DNA from: Chitinophagaceae bacterium
Lineage (GTDB): Bacteria > Bacteroidota > Bacteroidia > Chitinophagales > Chitinophagaceae
DNA: 37,451 nt
Assembly (NCBI GenBank): GCA_947456825.1
Contig: CANGTM010000010.1
Coordinates: forward strand, 1 to 37,451
Reading direction: 5' to 3'
Both the position numbers and the translations under genes were made by a program. Below, one piece after another: positions 25,436 to 33,613 of the stretch. The first letter of the stretch is position 1; every line of letters begins with the position of its first letter. The notes beneath the pieces were generated by a model that saw nothing but the letters and a program-made list of their open reading frames with translations, did no database searches and was not told the origin of the DNA.

Positions 25436-26251
25436 ATGGCTCCCAAAAAGCGTATCCTGTTCATAGCCAACGAGATGTCTCCCTACCTCGAACTCACAGA
25501 GTTTTCGGAGATCGTCAACAAGCTTGCCATCAAGGCAAACGAGAACAACTTTGAGGTGCGTTGCATCATGCCCCGTTTTGGAGTTATCAACGAAAGAAGA
25601 CATCGTCTGCACGAGGTGGTTCGTTTGTCGGGTATCAATGTTTCGGTCGACAACGACGACATGCCCTTGCAGATAAAGGTGGCTTCTTTGCCCAGCGCTC
25701 GTTTGCAGGTTTACTTTTTGGATAACGAAGAGCTATTCCGTCGCAAGTTCGTCTTTCATGACGAAAGTGAAAAATGGTTTGATGATAACGACCTGCGGAC
25801 CGTTTTCTTTTGTAAAGGGGCGCTTGAAACCGTTAAAAAATTTGGCTGGCCCCCCGATGTGATTCATTGCAGTGGCTGGATGACCTCCCTGATTCCTGCC
25901 TACTTGAAGACGCTGTATCGAAAAGAGCCAGTGTTTGCGCACAGTAAGGTCATCTATACTATTGGCACGAATACCTTCAAAGAAAAATTGGGTTCAGGCT
26001 TTGTAAAGAAGGCAATGATACATGCGAGTTTGAAAGACAAAGACCTTGAATTATTCAAGGAGGGAACCAATACGGCTCTTTTCAGAGGCGCGGCCAGTTA
26101 TGCCGATGCCATTACGTTCGGAGCCGACAAAATCGATAAAAAATTGATGGAAGAATTTTCCAAGGTGAAAGGCAAGAAAACGCTGCCCTTTCAACCGGAA
26201 GGAGATTTAACAGACTATTTGCAACTCTATAACGATCTTGCCACGAAGTAA
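25436..26251 (+). CDS. Short GT5 'glycogen/starch synthase'-like protein (N-terminal domain only)
   Basis: A 271-residue protein matching the N-terminal Rossmann half of glycogen synthase (IANEMSPYLELTEFSEIVNKL, PRFGVINERRHRLHEV, VIHCSGWMTSLIPAYLKTLY). The C-terminal half that binds the sugar nucleotide in GlgA is missing. The ADP-glucose-binding KTGGL motif near residue 15 is also absent (here LELTEFSE). Canonical glycogen synthesis is therefore unlikely. The frame ends cleanly at a TAA overlapping the next ATG (TAATG) and no C-terminal remnant follows, so this looks like a stable short form rather than a recent truncation. I recall such short forms from other Bacteroidota. The downstream partner is a DUF4270 lipoprotein. 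Confidence 0.8.
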   Translation: MAPKKRILFIANEMSPYLELTEFSEIVNKLAIKANENNFEVRCIMPRFGVINERRHRLHEVVRLSGINVSVDNDDMPLQIKVASLPSARLQVYFLDNEELFRRKFVFHDESEKWFDDNDLRTVFFCKGALETVKKFGWPPDVIHCSGWMTSLIPAYLKTLYRKEPVFAHSKVIYTIGTNTFKEKLGSGFVKKAMIHASLKDKDLELFKEGTNTALFRGAASYADAITFGADKIDKKLMEEFSKVKGKKTLPFQPEGDLTDYLQLYNDLATK

Positions 26252-27702
26252 TGCGAGCGATTTCTCTCTTTTCATTGCACAGGAACACAAAACGTATATG
26301 GCCCTTAGGCTTTACACTCCTCTTGTTTGTTAGCTGTACCAAGATCAATAATCCCACCGAATTGGGGGGCGATGTATTACCGGCCATCGATAATATTCGC
26401 ACCTTTCAGACCTTTCTGGAGACGCGCACCGACAACGCGCTCTTTATTGATTCCAATAAAGTGTTCTATTCAGATGATATGGCTTTGGGCCATATTGACG
26501 ATGACCGTGAATTCGGTAAGACGCATGCCGATGCCTATTTCAATGTTCTGCCTATTTCGGCCAAGTTCTATCCCTTTTTCAATAAAGACTCCATCGTCGG
26601 TATAGATTCGGTTATCTTGTCTCTCTCTTACAGGGGTTATTACGGAGATAGTAATAGCCTTCAAACGTTACGGGTATTTGAGATCAGTCAGCAGGCTGGT
26701 TTTAATGATACGACTCTTTATAAGTATAACCAGCCCGATTTTGCTACTCGCGGATCTGAGCTAGGCTCAAAGACCTATCGTATGAAGCAACTTGGCGATA
26801 GCGTAACATTTATCAGAAAAAGGGATACATCAAAGATCGCCGGCGTTATTCGCATTCCTCTTAGTTCACAGTTAGGTTCACGTTTTGCGAGCTATGATAC
26901 CACTTCTACCGCTAACGGAGCTTACAAGAGCGATTCCATGTTCCTTTCATTGTTTCGCGGTCTGGCGATCAAATCCGACAATAACGGTAATGCACTGACT
27001 TACTTTTCTCCCTCCGATCTCAAGACCAAGCTTATTGTTTATTTCAGGGTAAGGAAGAACGGAACGATCGACACAACACTGACCGAATTCTATCACTCCA
27101 AGGGAGGACAGGCCAATTTGGTCAGAAGAACCCCTGCAGCGGCCTTTGCTCAGTATTTGGCCAATAACCAGCCTACTGATGATAAGGTTTATCTGCAGTC
27201 TAGTCCCGGTTCTTATGCCACTATACAGATTCCCGGACTGGATACGCTGCAAAATGCCGTTATTCACCGCGCTGAATTAATTGTGACCCCGCTGGAAACC
27301 CAACAGCAGTCTTACTTCTTTTTCCCTAAGGCCCTTTACTTAGACCGCATCAATGCCCGAGGCGATACCGCCCGTCTTTTCGATTTTGACATGAGCCCCA
27401 GGGATAATTTCAACTCCTTTAGTTATGATTATGCACGATTTGGCGGATTGTTGTTAAGAGACAGTACGTATAAGTTTGATATCACCCGTTATGTGCAACG
27501 CATCGTAACCAATGACTCTTCGAACTTTACGCTTCGTATACAGGCCCCTCTCAGGACCTTTGCCTATTCATCGCAGTTTCGACGGATAAGCCAGTTGGCC
27601 ATTTCCGACCAGGTAGCCTATGGCCGGATCGTTATTGCCGGTGGTAACTTTATCAATCCCGCCAAAAGACTACGGTTGAGGGTTGTATACTCCAAGTTGT
27701 AA
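26251..27702 (+). CDS. DUF4270 family lipoprotein
   Basis: A 483-residue envelope protein. Residues 1-28 are a basic-hydrophobic signal sequence ending LLLFVSC, with Cys29 the predicted lipidated residue. The mature part is beta-rich, with repeated aromatic/Ser/Asp patterns (PTELGGDVLPAIDNI at the start, VDSVILSLSYRGYYGD-like strands) that fit the DUF4270 family found in Bacteroidota. It is probably anchored to the outer membrane. Function is not established. Its ATG overlaps the stop of the GT5-like gene by one base, suggesting coupled translation. An alternative would be another unassigned SusD-neighbour-type lipoprotein, but there is no SusC/SusD pair here. Confidence 0.78.
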   Translation: MRAISLFSLHRNTKRIWPLGFTLLLFVSCTKINNPTELGGDVLPAIDNIRTFQTFLETRTDNALFIDSNKVFYSDDMALGHIDDDREFGKTHADAYFNVLPISAKFYPFFNKDSIVGIDSVILSLSYRGYYGDSNSLQTLRVFEISQQAGFNDTTLYKYNQPDFATRGSELGSKTYRMKQLGDSVTFIRKRDTSKIAGVIRIPLSSQLGSRFASYDTTSTANGAYKSDSMFLSLFRGLAIKSDNNGNALTYFSPSDLKTKLIVYFRVRKNGTIDTTLTEFYHSKGGQANLVRRTPAAAFAQYLANNQPTDDKVYLQSSPGSYATIQIPGLDTLQNAVIHRAELIVTPLETQQQSYFFFPKALYLDRINARGDTARLFDFDMSPRDNFNSFSYDYARFGGLLLRDSTYKFDITRYVQRIVTNDSSNFTLRIQAPLRTFAYSSQFRRISQLAISDQVAYGRIVIAGGNFINPAKRLRLRVVYSKL

Positions 27703-27740
27703 TTAGGGGTCATCATTCTTATTTTAACGGGGACCAACCC

Positions 27741-27748
27741 TATCTTTG
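27741..27748 (+). promoter_or_regulatory. Candidate -7 box for metK
   Basis: TATCTTTG, an exact TAnnTTTG match, ends 26 bases before the metK ATG. The implied leader of about 20 bases is too short for a SAM riboswitch. No exact -33 TTTG is present at the expected spacing. Confidence 0.55.
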
Positions 27749-27774
27749 TAATCCTAATCCTAAACCTGTTAATC

Positions 27775-29031
27775 ATGCCTTATTTGTTTACGTCGGAGTC
27801 TGTCAGCGAAGGACATCCCGATAAAGTAGCCGATCAGATCTCTGATGCTCTCATCGATAATTTTCTCGCCTTCGATCCACAGTCCAAAGTGGCCTGCGAG
27901 ACATTGGTCACTACTGGTCAAGTGGTATTGGCCGGTGAGGTAAAGTCAAAAGCTTATCTTGATGTACAAGAGATCGCTCGCGGTGTTATCCGCAAGATCG
28001 GATACACGAAGAGTGAATACATGTTCGAAGCGAGTAGTTGCGGTGTTTTGTCTGCTATACATGAGCAATCTGCCGATATCAACCAGGGAGTTGATAGAAA
28101 GAAAAAAGAAGACCAGGGAGCCGGCGACCAAGGAATGATGTTTGGCTATGCTACCAACGAAACGGAGCATTACATGCCTCTTGCACTCGACCTGGCGCAC
28201 AACCTGTTGATCGAACTGGCGGCCATACGCAGAGAAAAGAACTCAAAGATGCCCTATTTGCGTCCTGATGCAAAGAGTCAGGTGACGCTCGAGTACGATG
28301 ACAACAACCAGCCGGTTCGTATAGACGCCATCGTTATCTCTACCCAACATGATGATTTCGATCAGGAAGCCAGAATGCTCCAACGAATCAAGAACGATGT
28401 GATAAACATCTTGATACCTCGCATCAAGACGAAGTATAAGAAATATGCCAAGCTCTTTAATAGCGACATTAAGTATCACATTAATCCTACCGGCAAATTT
28501 GTTATCGGAGGACCGCATGGAGATACGGGTCTGACCGGTCGTAAGATCATCGTGGATACCTATGGCGGCAAGGGTGCGCACGGCGGTGGTGCCTTTAGCG
28601 GCAAGGATCCTTCAAAAGTGGATCGTTCGGCTGCTTATGCCACTCGTCATATCGCCAAGAATCTGGTAGCAGCGGGAGTTGCCGATGAGGTGCTCGTACA
28701 GGTTTCATATGCCATCGGTGTCGCTAAGCCCACCAGCATCAATGTGAATACATACGGTACGGCTAAGGTCAACCTTACCGACGGACAGATCGGAAAGATC
28801 GTCGAAGGCGTTTTTGATATGCGTCCTTATTTTATTGAGCAACGCTTAAAATTGCGCAATCCTATGTACTCCGAAACGGCCGCTTACGGTCATATGGGTC
28901 GTTCACCACAAATGGTAGAAAAAGTATTTACGGCCCCTAATGGAAAACAGATCAAGCGAAAAGTAGAGCTCTTTACCTGGGAAAAGCTCGACTATGTCGC
29001 TAAGGTCAAAAAGGCTTTCGGGCTCAGATAA
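27775..29031 (+). CDS. metK: S-adenosylmethionine synthetase
   Basis: Makes S-adenosylmethionine from methionine and ATP. The 418-residue product has the ATP-binding [13 protein letters not shown] (His14), [15 protein letters not shown] (the family's methionine/ATP loop) and the glycine-rich [18 protein letters not shown]. It is about 30 residues longer than E. coli MetK, through inserts near 180-250, as I recall for other Bacteroidota. SAM supplies the methyltransferases encoded nearby (RlmB, PrmA, the parE-operon enzyme), though no operon link exists. A strong terminator follows. Confidence 0.98.
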   Translation: MPYLFTSESVSEGHPDKVADQISDALIDNFLAFDPQSKVACETLVTTGQVVLAGEVKSKAYLDVQEIARGVIRKIGYTKSEYMFEASSCGVLSAIHEQSADINQGVDRKKKEDQGAGDQGMMFGYATNETEHYMPLALDLAHNLLIELAAIRREKNSKMPYLRPDAKSQVTLEYDDNNQPVRIDAIVISTQHDDFDQEARMLQRIKNDVINILIPRIKTKYKKYAKLFNSDIKYHINPTGKFVIGGPHGDTGLTGRKIIVDTYGGKGAHGGGAFSGKDPSKVDRSAAYATRHIAKNLVAAGVADEVLVQVSYAIGVAKPTSINVNTYGTAKVNLTDGQIGKIVEGVFDMRPYFIEQRLKLRNPMYSETAAYGHMGRSPQMVEKVFTAPNGKQIKRKVELFTWEKLDYVAKVKKAFGLR

Positions 29032-29054
29032 TCAAGCTTAATCGTAAGGTTAAA

Positions 29055-29085
29055 AGACCTGCCCGTTGTGGCGGGTCTTTTTTTT
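29055..29085 (+). terminator. Rho-independent terminator of metK
   Basis: A 9-bp stem (AGACCTGCC with GGCGGGTCT, one G-U pair) with a 6-base loop is followed by a run of eight T. Flanking A and T residues can extend the stem. It ends about 15 bases before the rlmB start codon. Confidence 0.9.
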
Positions 29086-29099
29086 CTTTTCTTTGCCAA

Positions 29100-29864
29100 G
29101 TGAAGTCGTATAGAAAATCATCGCCCCGCCCCAAAAAAAACACACTTATTGTGGGCCCTGTTGCTGTATTACAGGCGCTGGCACAGGGGCCTGCACTAGA
29201 TCGCATCTACCTTGACACAAAACTACAGGGAGCTGACGCCGGTTCCATTCGCAAGCTTGCCGCTGAGCATGGGGTGCCTGTACTTTACGTACCGGCCATA
29301 AAGTTGGATAATTTCAATGTGGGGACGCATGGAGGGTGTATCGCGCAAAAATCAAGAGTGCAGTACAGCGATTTGCAAGACGTTATCTCACAAACGATAG
29401 AAAGCGGTCAGTCACCTCTTTTTTTAATCTTGGATGGAATAACAGACATCAGAAATATAGGTGGTATCGCCCGAACGGCCTATTGCACAGGTGTACATGC
29501 GTTGATCATTCCTGAAAGGGGAGTAGGGGCACTACAAGAAGATGCTATTCTTACCTCTGCGGGTGCTTTAGAAAAGATCGCCGTTTGCAGGGTGCCCTCA
29601 TTACTAAAGGCAGTAGATACCTTGCATTTGAACGGTATACAAGTATTGGCAGCCGTAATGCGATCTACCACACTGGTATCTTCGGTAGATCTTACATTGC
29701 CTATAGCCATCGTGCTCGGTAGCGAGGACAAAGGTATCTATCCCGCCTTGCAAAAACAATGTGATCTAACGTTTTCGATACCCATGCAAAACGATTTCGA
29801 GTCACTAAACGTATCGGTAGCGACCGGTATGATCTTGTACGAGGCGATGAAGCAGAGAATGTAA
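29100..29864 (+). CDS. rlmB: SPOUT-family rRNA 2'-O-methyltransferase (RlmB/TrmH type)
   Basis: A 254-residue SpoU-type methyltransferase, probably forming 2'-O-methylguanosine in 23S rRNA. The N-terminal region (about 10-90, LIVGPVAVLQAL...VPVLYVPAIKLDNFNVGTHGGCIA) is the L30e-like substrate-binding domain. The catalytic knot has LILDGITDIRNIGGIARTA (motif 1), VLGSEDKGI (motif 2) and SIPMQNDFESLNVSVATGMILYE (motif 3). The start is GTG 29100; no in-frame ATG exists nearby. It begins just after the metK terminator, leaving little room for a promoter. hmgL follows 33 bases later. Target-nucleotide specificity (RlmB versus another TrmH-family member) is not certain. Confidence 0.9.
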   Translation: MKSYRKSSPRPKKNTLIVGPVAVLQALAQGPALDRIYLDTKLQGADAGSIRKLAAEHGVPVLYVPAIKLDNFNVGTHGGCIAQKSRVQYSDLQDVISQTIESGQSPLFLILDGITDIRNIGGIARTAYCTGVHALIIPERGVGALQEDAILTSAGALEKIAVCRVPSLLKAVDTLHLNGIQVLAAVMRSTTLVSSVDLTLPIAIVLGSEDKGIYPALQKQCDLTFSIPMQNDFESLNVSVATGMILYEAMKQRM

Positions 29865-29897
29865 AAGCGTAATACCTGCCTGCGATCAACGAATGCA

Positions 29898-30761
29898 ATG
29901 AAACAGACCATCGATATAAAACTTATTGAATGCCCCCGCGATGCTATGCAGGGATTCGAAAGAATCATTCCTACAGCAGACAAAGTTTCGTACGTACAGT
30001 CATTACTGCAGGTGGGGTTTGATACGCTCGATATGGGTAGTTTCGTTTCGCCAAAGGCCATCCCTCAGATGGCTGATACCGCCGATGTACTTCGGCAATT
30101 ATCGACAGTAGCCTCTTCTTCCAAGAGATTAGTTATTGTAGCCAACGAAAGGGGTGCTCATGATGCGCTTACTTTTTCGTCCATTGATTTTTTGGGGTTC
30201 CCTTTTTCCGTGTCGGAGACCTTCCAGCAGCGAAATACCAACGCTGGCAGAGAAAAGGCTTTTAGTACGATTCAGGCGCTGCAAGAATTATGCGTGATCG
30301 CACAACGAAAATTGGTAGTATATCTTTCAATGGCCTTTGGAAATCCCTATGGGGATGTTTATCATGTCGACGAAGTACTGGAGTGGGCGCATCGATTGCA
30401 ACCGTTGGGTATTACCATTTTTTCGTTGGCTGATACGGTGGGTATGGCTTCGCCTGATCAAGTATATGGACTTGCTTCATCCTTTAAGAGAGAATTTCCG
30501 GAGATTGAGACCGGGTTGCATTTGCATGCGAGCCCTACCGGATGGCAAGAGAAGGTAGAGGCCGGCCTACAAGCGGGTTGTTACCGCTATGACGCGGCAT
30601 TTGGTGGCGTCGGTGGCTGCCCGATGGCATCTGACCGGTTGGTCAGCAACCTCAATATGGAGCTACTGGTGGAATGGCTAGATGAAAAGGGATATTCGAC
30701 CGGTATCGATAAAAATCAGTTGCTGGATTGTTCGTTGAATGCTCAACAATTATTTGCCTGA
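29898..30761 (+). CDS. Hydroxymethylglutaryl-CoA lyase
   Basis: Cleaves HMG-CoA to acetoacetate and acetyl-CoA, the last step of leucine degradation. The 287-residue TIM-barrel protein has the catalytic Arg14-Asp15 in ECPRDAMQG, metal-binding His208 and His210 (HLHAS), and the loop Cys241 in GVGGCPMA. The motifs PRDAMQG, SMAFGNPYGD and HLHAS differ in detail from the animal/proteobacterial forms (PRDGLQ, HDTYG), but I recall these variants as usual for Bacteroidota. It is downstream of rlmB and two bases upstream of the GSCFA gene. A related aldolase such as citramalate synthase is less likely given its short length. Confidence 0.88.
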   Translation: MKQTIDIKLIECPRDAMQGFERIIPTADKVSYVQSLLQVGFDTLDMGSFVSPKAIPQMADTADVLRQLSTVASSSKRLVIVANERGAHDALTFSSIDFLGFPFSVSETFQQRNTNAGREKAFSTIQALQELCVIAQRKLVVYLSMAFGNPYGDVYHVDEVLEWAHRLQPLGITIFSLADTVGMASPDQVYGLASSFKREFPEIETGLHLHASPTGWQEKVEAGLQAGCYRYDAAFGGVGGCPMASDRLVSNLNMELLVEWLDEKGYSTGIDKNQLLDCSLNAQQLFA

Positions 30762-30763
30762 TT

Positions 30764-31774
30764 ATGCAGTGGCAACTCCCTCTTCATATAAAAAAGCCCG
30801 ATATGCCCATTGAATATGGGCAACGACTTTTTTTGATCGGTTCTTGTTTTACCCAGCACATTGGGGATGGGCTCGGGGAGTTGAAGTTCTCTGTATTGCA
30901 AAACCCTCATGGTATTTTGTTTGGACCCGATGCGGTTTGTCGTTCCATCCACTCCTATATCAATAACAAGTGGTACACCGCAGACGATCTTTTCTATTTT
31001 CAGGAATGTTGGCATAGCTGGGATCACCACTCCCGTTTTTCTTTTACCAGCCAGCAAGACTGCCTGGCTGCTATTAACGAGTCTCAACGACAAGCACATG
31101 ATTTTATTCAAAAAACGGATTGGCTGATAATAACGCTGGGCTCCTCATTCTGTTATAAGCTGACCGAGCAAGCCGACAGGGCCGGTTACGCGTTACACCA
31201 GCCGGTAGCTAATTGCCACCGCGCTCCGCAGCAGTGGTTTTCGAAGGAGCTGATGACTGTAGAGGAGATCGTTGCTTTATTGGAGGATTGTTTCACCGCC
31301 TTTTACAAACTGAGACCCAATGCCCGTATTGTGGTAACGGTTAGTCCGGTTCGTCATATTCGCGATGGGGCCGTTGAGAACAACCGTAGCAAGGCGCGTT
31401 TATTTGAAGCCTTGCAACGTCTCGAAGAAAAAGCGGTTCCCTTCTATTATTTTCCGGCCTACGAATTAGTGATCGATGTGTTGCGTGATTATCGTTTCTA
31501 TGACATTGACCTGGTACACCCCAACTATGCAGCTACTTCGTACGTACTCGAGCAATTCATGCAGCATTGTGTGGGGCCAGGGTCAAGACAGCTAGCTGAA
31601 CAGATCAAAAAAATTGTTACCGCCATGCGTCACCGGCCACGCCAACCCAATACGCAGTCTCATCGGCAATTTTTGTTACAACAATTAGACCTTACTCGCT
31701 CGTTGCAAGAGCAGTTTTCTCACATTGACCTAAGCCGCGAGCTGGCATTTTTTAAAGAGGAGACCCTTCGATGA
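30764..31774 (+). CDS. GSCFA domain protein (SGNH-hydrolase-like)
   Basis: A 336-residue protein of the GSCFA family (PF08885). It shows FLIGSCFTQHIGDGL near residue 25, which gives the family its name; LIITLGSSFCYKL (~125); NCHRAPQQWF (~150); and DIDLVHPNYAATSYV (~250), whose D-x2-H resembles the last SGNH-hydrolase block. Ser/Asp/His could form a hydrolase or acyltransferase triad, but no substrate is known. There is no signal peptide. The ATG at 30764 is chosen because it starts two bases after the hmgL stop; an upstream TTG at 30728 would overlap hmgL. It is convergent with the kinase gene, with only one base between stop codons. Confidence 0.85.
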   Translation: MQWQLPLHIKKPDMPIEYGQRLFLIGSCFTQHIGDGLGELKFSVLQNPHGILFGPDAVCRSIHSYINNKWYTADDLFYFQECWHSWDHHSRFSFTSQQDCLAAINESQRQAHDFIQKTDWLIITLGSSFCYKLTEQADRAGYALHQPVANCHRAPQQWFSKELMTVEEIVALLEDCFTAFYKLRPNARIVVTVSPVRHIRDGAVENNRSKARLFEALQRLEEKAVPFYYFPAYELVIDVLRDYRFYDIDLVHPNYAATSYVLEQFMQHCVGPGSRQLAEQIKKIVTAMRHRPRQPNTQSHRQFLLQQLDLTRSLQEQFSHIDLSRELAFFKEETLR

Positions 31775-31775
31775 T

Positions 31776-32843
31776 TCAGTCGATGTGGAATTGATACTTT
31801 TTTTGTAACAAGTCTTCTAGCGAACATAATAATGTGTATTGATGCACGGCACGATCTTTGTTTTGGCCTTGTCTTTTTGTCTGGTAGTAACGATCACCCT
31901 GCAAGAAATCAGTTAAGAAGCGGAGGGATTGCATGTATATCATCAAAAGCCCTGCAGCATGCAGCAGCGAATTTTCGGCTACCGTCAATTGTTCTTTAAT
32001 AGTGTCGCGATAGCTACTGAAGATGGTCTCATAGGCAGCGGGTAAAACATGGACCTTCTTCGGCTGCTCAGTATTTTCATCCGCCGATGCGGACATCGAT
32101 CGTACCATGTCGCCCAAGTCAGAAAAGAAATAGCCCGGCATAGTGGTGTCCAGGTCGGCGATGGCCATCACTTGTTGTCCAGTGGAATCAAAGAGTATAT
32201 TGCTGAGTTTAGCGTCGTGGTGCATCACCCTCTTTTTAAAATCGGCTGGCGCTTCGACTAGTTGGCGATACAGCCGTACGTATCCGGTTCTTTTCTCCAA
32301 GGCTTCAATAAGCCAGCCCGTTTCCGCAATGCGGCTCTGGTCTCCCTCATGTAGCGCTTGCCGAAACTGGTTATAGCGTAGCGATAGATCATGAAAGTTG
32401 TCAAGGGTAGGGTAGAGCTTACCGGTATCAAGTTCGCTCAGCATTGTGGTAAAACTGGCAAAGCCCTGCACGGCTAACCGCAGCACAGACAGGTCGATGG
32501 TGTTATGAATAGTCTTGGAGGGTATATAGTCCGCTGCACGCCAAAACTGTCCGTTCGTGTCGCAGAATAACCAGGCCCCGCTCTTAAAGGGTATGGGCCT
32601 TGCAATCAGATGGGCAGCGTTTCGCTCCTGTAATGCTGAGTAAATAAGTTGTAGATTACTGACGATCCGGTCGGGATCCGAAAAAACGGCACCGTTGATC
32701 TGTTGTAAAAAAACCCTCTCGTTAAATTGGGTTGTGGCGCAGTACGAATAATTGATCAGTCCGTCTCCAATGGATTCATGGTGCCATTTATCACCGACTC
32801 CCCACAGGGCCTCCAAGGCTTCTTGAATAAGGGGTTTGTGCAT
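31776..32843 (-). CDS. APH-family small-molecule kinase (NahK-like)
   Basis: A 355-residue aminoglycoside-phosphotransferase-fold kinase. The N-lobe begins IGDGLINYSYCATTQFNERVFLQQIN. The catalytic loop is HHDAKLSNILFD, with Asp210 and Asn215, and the metal-binding segment is IADLDTTMPG (Asp230/Asp232). The start motif GLINYSY and DxDTTMPG resemble N-acetylhexosamine 1-kinase and related phosphotransferases, so a sugar or amino-sugar is a plausible substrate; antibiotic resistance should not be assumed. It lies one base downstream of miaE and is probably co-transcribed with it. Confidence 0.8.
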   Translation of the reverse strand: MHKPLIQEALEALWGVGDKWHHESIGDGLINYSYCATTQFNERVFLQQINGAVFSDPDRIVSNLQLIYSALQERNAAHLIARPIPFKSGAWLFCDTNGQFWRAADYIPSKTIHNTIDLSVLRLAVQGFASFTTMLSELDTGKLYPTLDNFHDLSLRYNQFRQALHEGDQSRIAETGWLIEALEKRTGYVRLYRQLVEAPADFKKRVMHHDAKLSNILFDSTGQQVMAIADLDTTMPGYFFSDLGDMVRSMSASADENTEQPKKVHVLPAAYETIFSSYRDTIKEQLTVAENSLLHAAGLLMIYMQSLRFLTDFLQGDRYYQTKRQGQNKDRAVHQYTLLCSLEDLLQKKYQFHID

Positions 32844-32844
32844 A

Positions 32845-33453
32845 TCAGTGTATTCGGTCTCCTCTTACCTCGAGCGACTCGATCACCTGGGCTTCGTAGT
32901 GCAGCCATTCTCTCCATCTTTTTCTGACCTTTTCTTTGTCTATGTAGTGGTCGGCAAGTCGTATAAAAAGGGTGTAATGTCCGGCCTCACTTTCCATGAA
33001 TTTCCGATAGAACTTTCTTAGATAAGGATCTTCAAGTCCTTCGCTAAGCCGCTTAAAGCGTTCACAGCTTCTGGCCTCGATCAAGGCCATGGTTAGCAGT
33101 TGATCCAGCAGCCTTCCTTCGGGGTCGCCCCCTTTTTGCTGAAAGTCCAGCAGTGCATTTACGTAGAGGTCTTTACGCTGCTTGCCCAGCCGTAACCCTC
33201 TTTTATCCAACTCCGCCAATACGGCGCGAAAATGACCCCATTCCTCGGTTACGATAGGGGAAAGCTCTTTTACGATCAACTCGTGCATCGAATAACGCTG
33301 TATGAGTGAGATGCAGGTGGTAGCTGCCTTTTGCTCACAATAGGCATGATCGGTCAAAATATCTTCGAGCGAAAGGGCTGCCAGATCTACCCAGCGAGGA
33401 TCGGTAGGTAACTGCAACCGTAAGATGGTTTGGGTATCGGTGGAATGATTCAC
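32845..33453 (-). CDS. miaE: tRNA-(ms2io6A)-hydroxylase MiaE
   Basis: A diiron monooxygenase that hydroxylates 2-methylthio-N6-isopentenyladenosine at position 37 of tRNAs reading UNN codons. The 202-residue four-helix protein has the iron ligands Glu40, Glu71-x2-His74 (EWGH), Glu126 and Glu156-x2-His159 (EAGH). The opening LPTDPRWVDLAALSLEDILTDHAYCEQKAA is characteristic. The start is GTG 33453. A TAnnTTTG box (TAGTTTTG, 33458-33465) ends only 4 bases before it, so the message may be leaderless if that box is used. It is upstream of the kinase gene on the same strand. The enzymes that make its substrate (MiaA, MiaB) are elsewhere. Confidence 0.93.
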   Translation of the reverse strand: MNHSTDTQTILRLQLPTDPRWVDLAALSLEDILTDHAYCEQKAATTCISLIQRYSMHELIVKELSPIVTEEWGHFRAVLAELDKRGLRLGKQRKDLYVNALLDFQQKGGDPEGRLLDQLLTMALIEARSCERFKRLSEGLEDPYLRKFYRKFMESEAGHYTLFIRLADHYIDKEKVRKRWREWLHYEAQVIESLEVRGDRIH

Positions 33454-33457
33454 CGGC

Positions 33458-33465
33458 CAAAACTA
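33458..33465 (-). promoter_or_regulatory. Candidate -7 box for miaE-kinase
   Basis: The minus strand reads TAGTTTTG, matching TAnnTTTG, but it ends just 4 bases before the GTG start. A CTTG lies 17 bases upstream, shorter than the normal 19-21 spacing. Either the transcript is leaderless or the match is accidental. Confidence 0.3.
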
Positions 33466-33527
33466 AGCTATCGTCTGATAATCAAGGGCAAGCGAGGCTA
33501 AATTTGTAAAAAAACCACTGCTGAACC

Positions 33528-33558
33528 CTTGCTATTCAAGGTGTTTGTCTTACTTTTG
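33528..33558 (+). promoter_or_regulatory. Candidate rpsO promoter (CTTG-N19-TACTTTTG)
   Basis: TACTTTTG (33551-33558) matches TAnnTTTG, with CTTG (33528-33531) 19 bases upstream. A second match, TAAATTTG (33499-33506), lies further upstream and could be a tandem promoter. The leader of about 50 bases contains a small hairpin (CTGAT/ATCAG, 33564-33582) and an A-rich stretch just before the rpsO ATG. Confidence 0.55.
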
Positions 33559-33613
33559 CGGCCCTGATGTCGGATGAATCAGATAATCGGATGAAAAATT
33601 AAAATTTACCAAG

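Noticed and set aside
27703-27774. Possible SAM riboswitch upstream of metK
   Set aside because: The gap is 72 bases and the likely promoter leaves a leader of only about 20 bases; no riboswitch-like pairing is visible.
29898-30761. HMG-CoA lyase with altered motifs (PRDAMQG, HLHAS) as a possible new enzyme
   Set aside because: Key catalytic residues are all present, and I recall these variants as normal for Bacteroidota forms.
31776-32843. Kinase as an aminoglycoside-resistance determinant
   Set aside because: The APH fold is shared by many metabolic kinases; the motifs look closer to NahK-type sugar kinases and the context is tRNA modification, with no mobile element.
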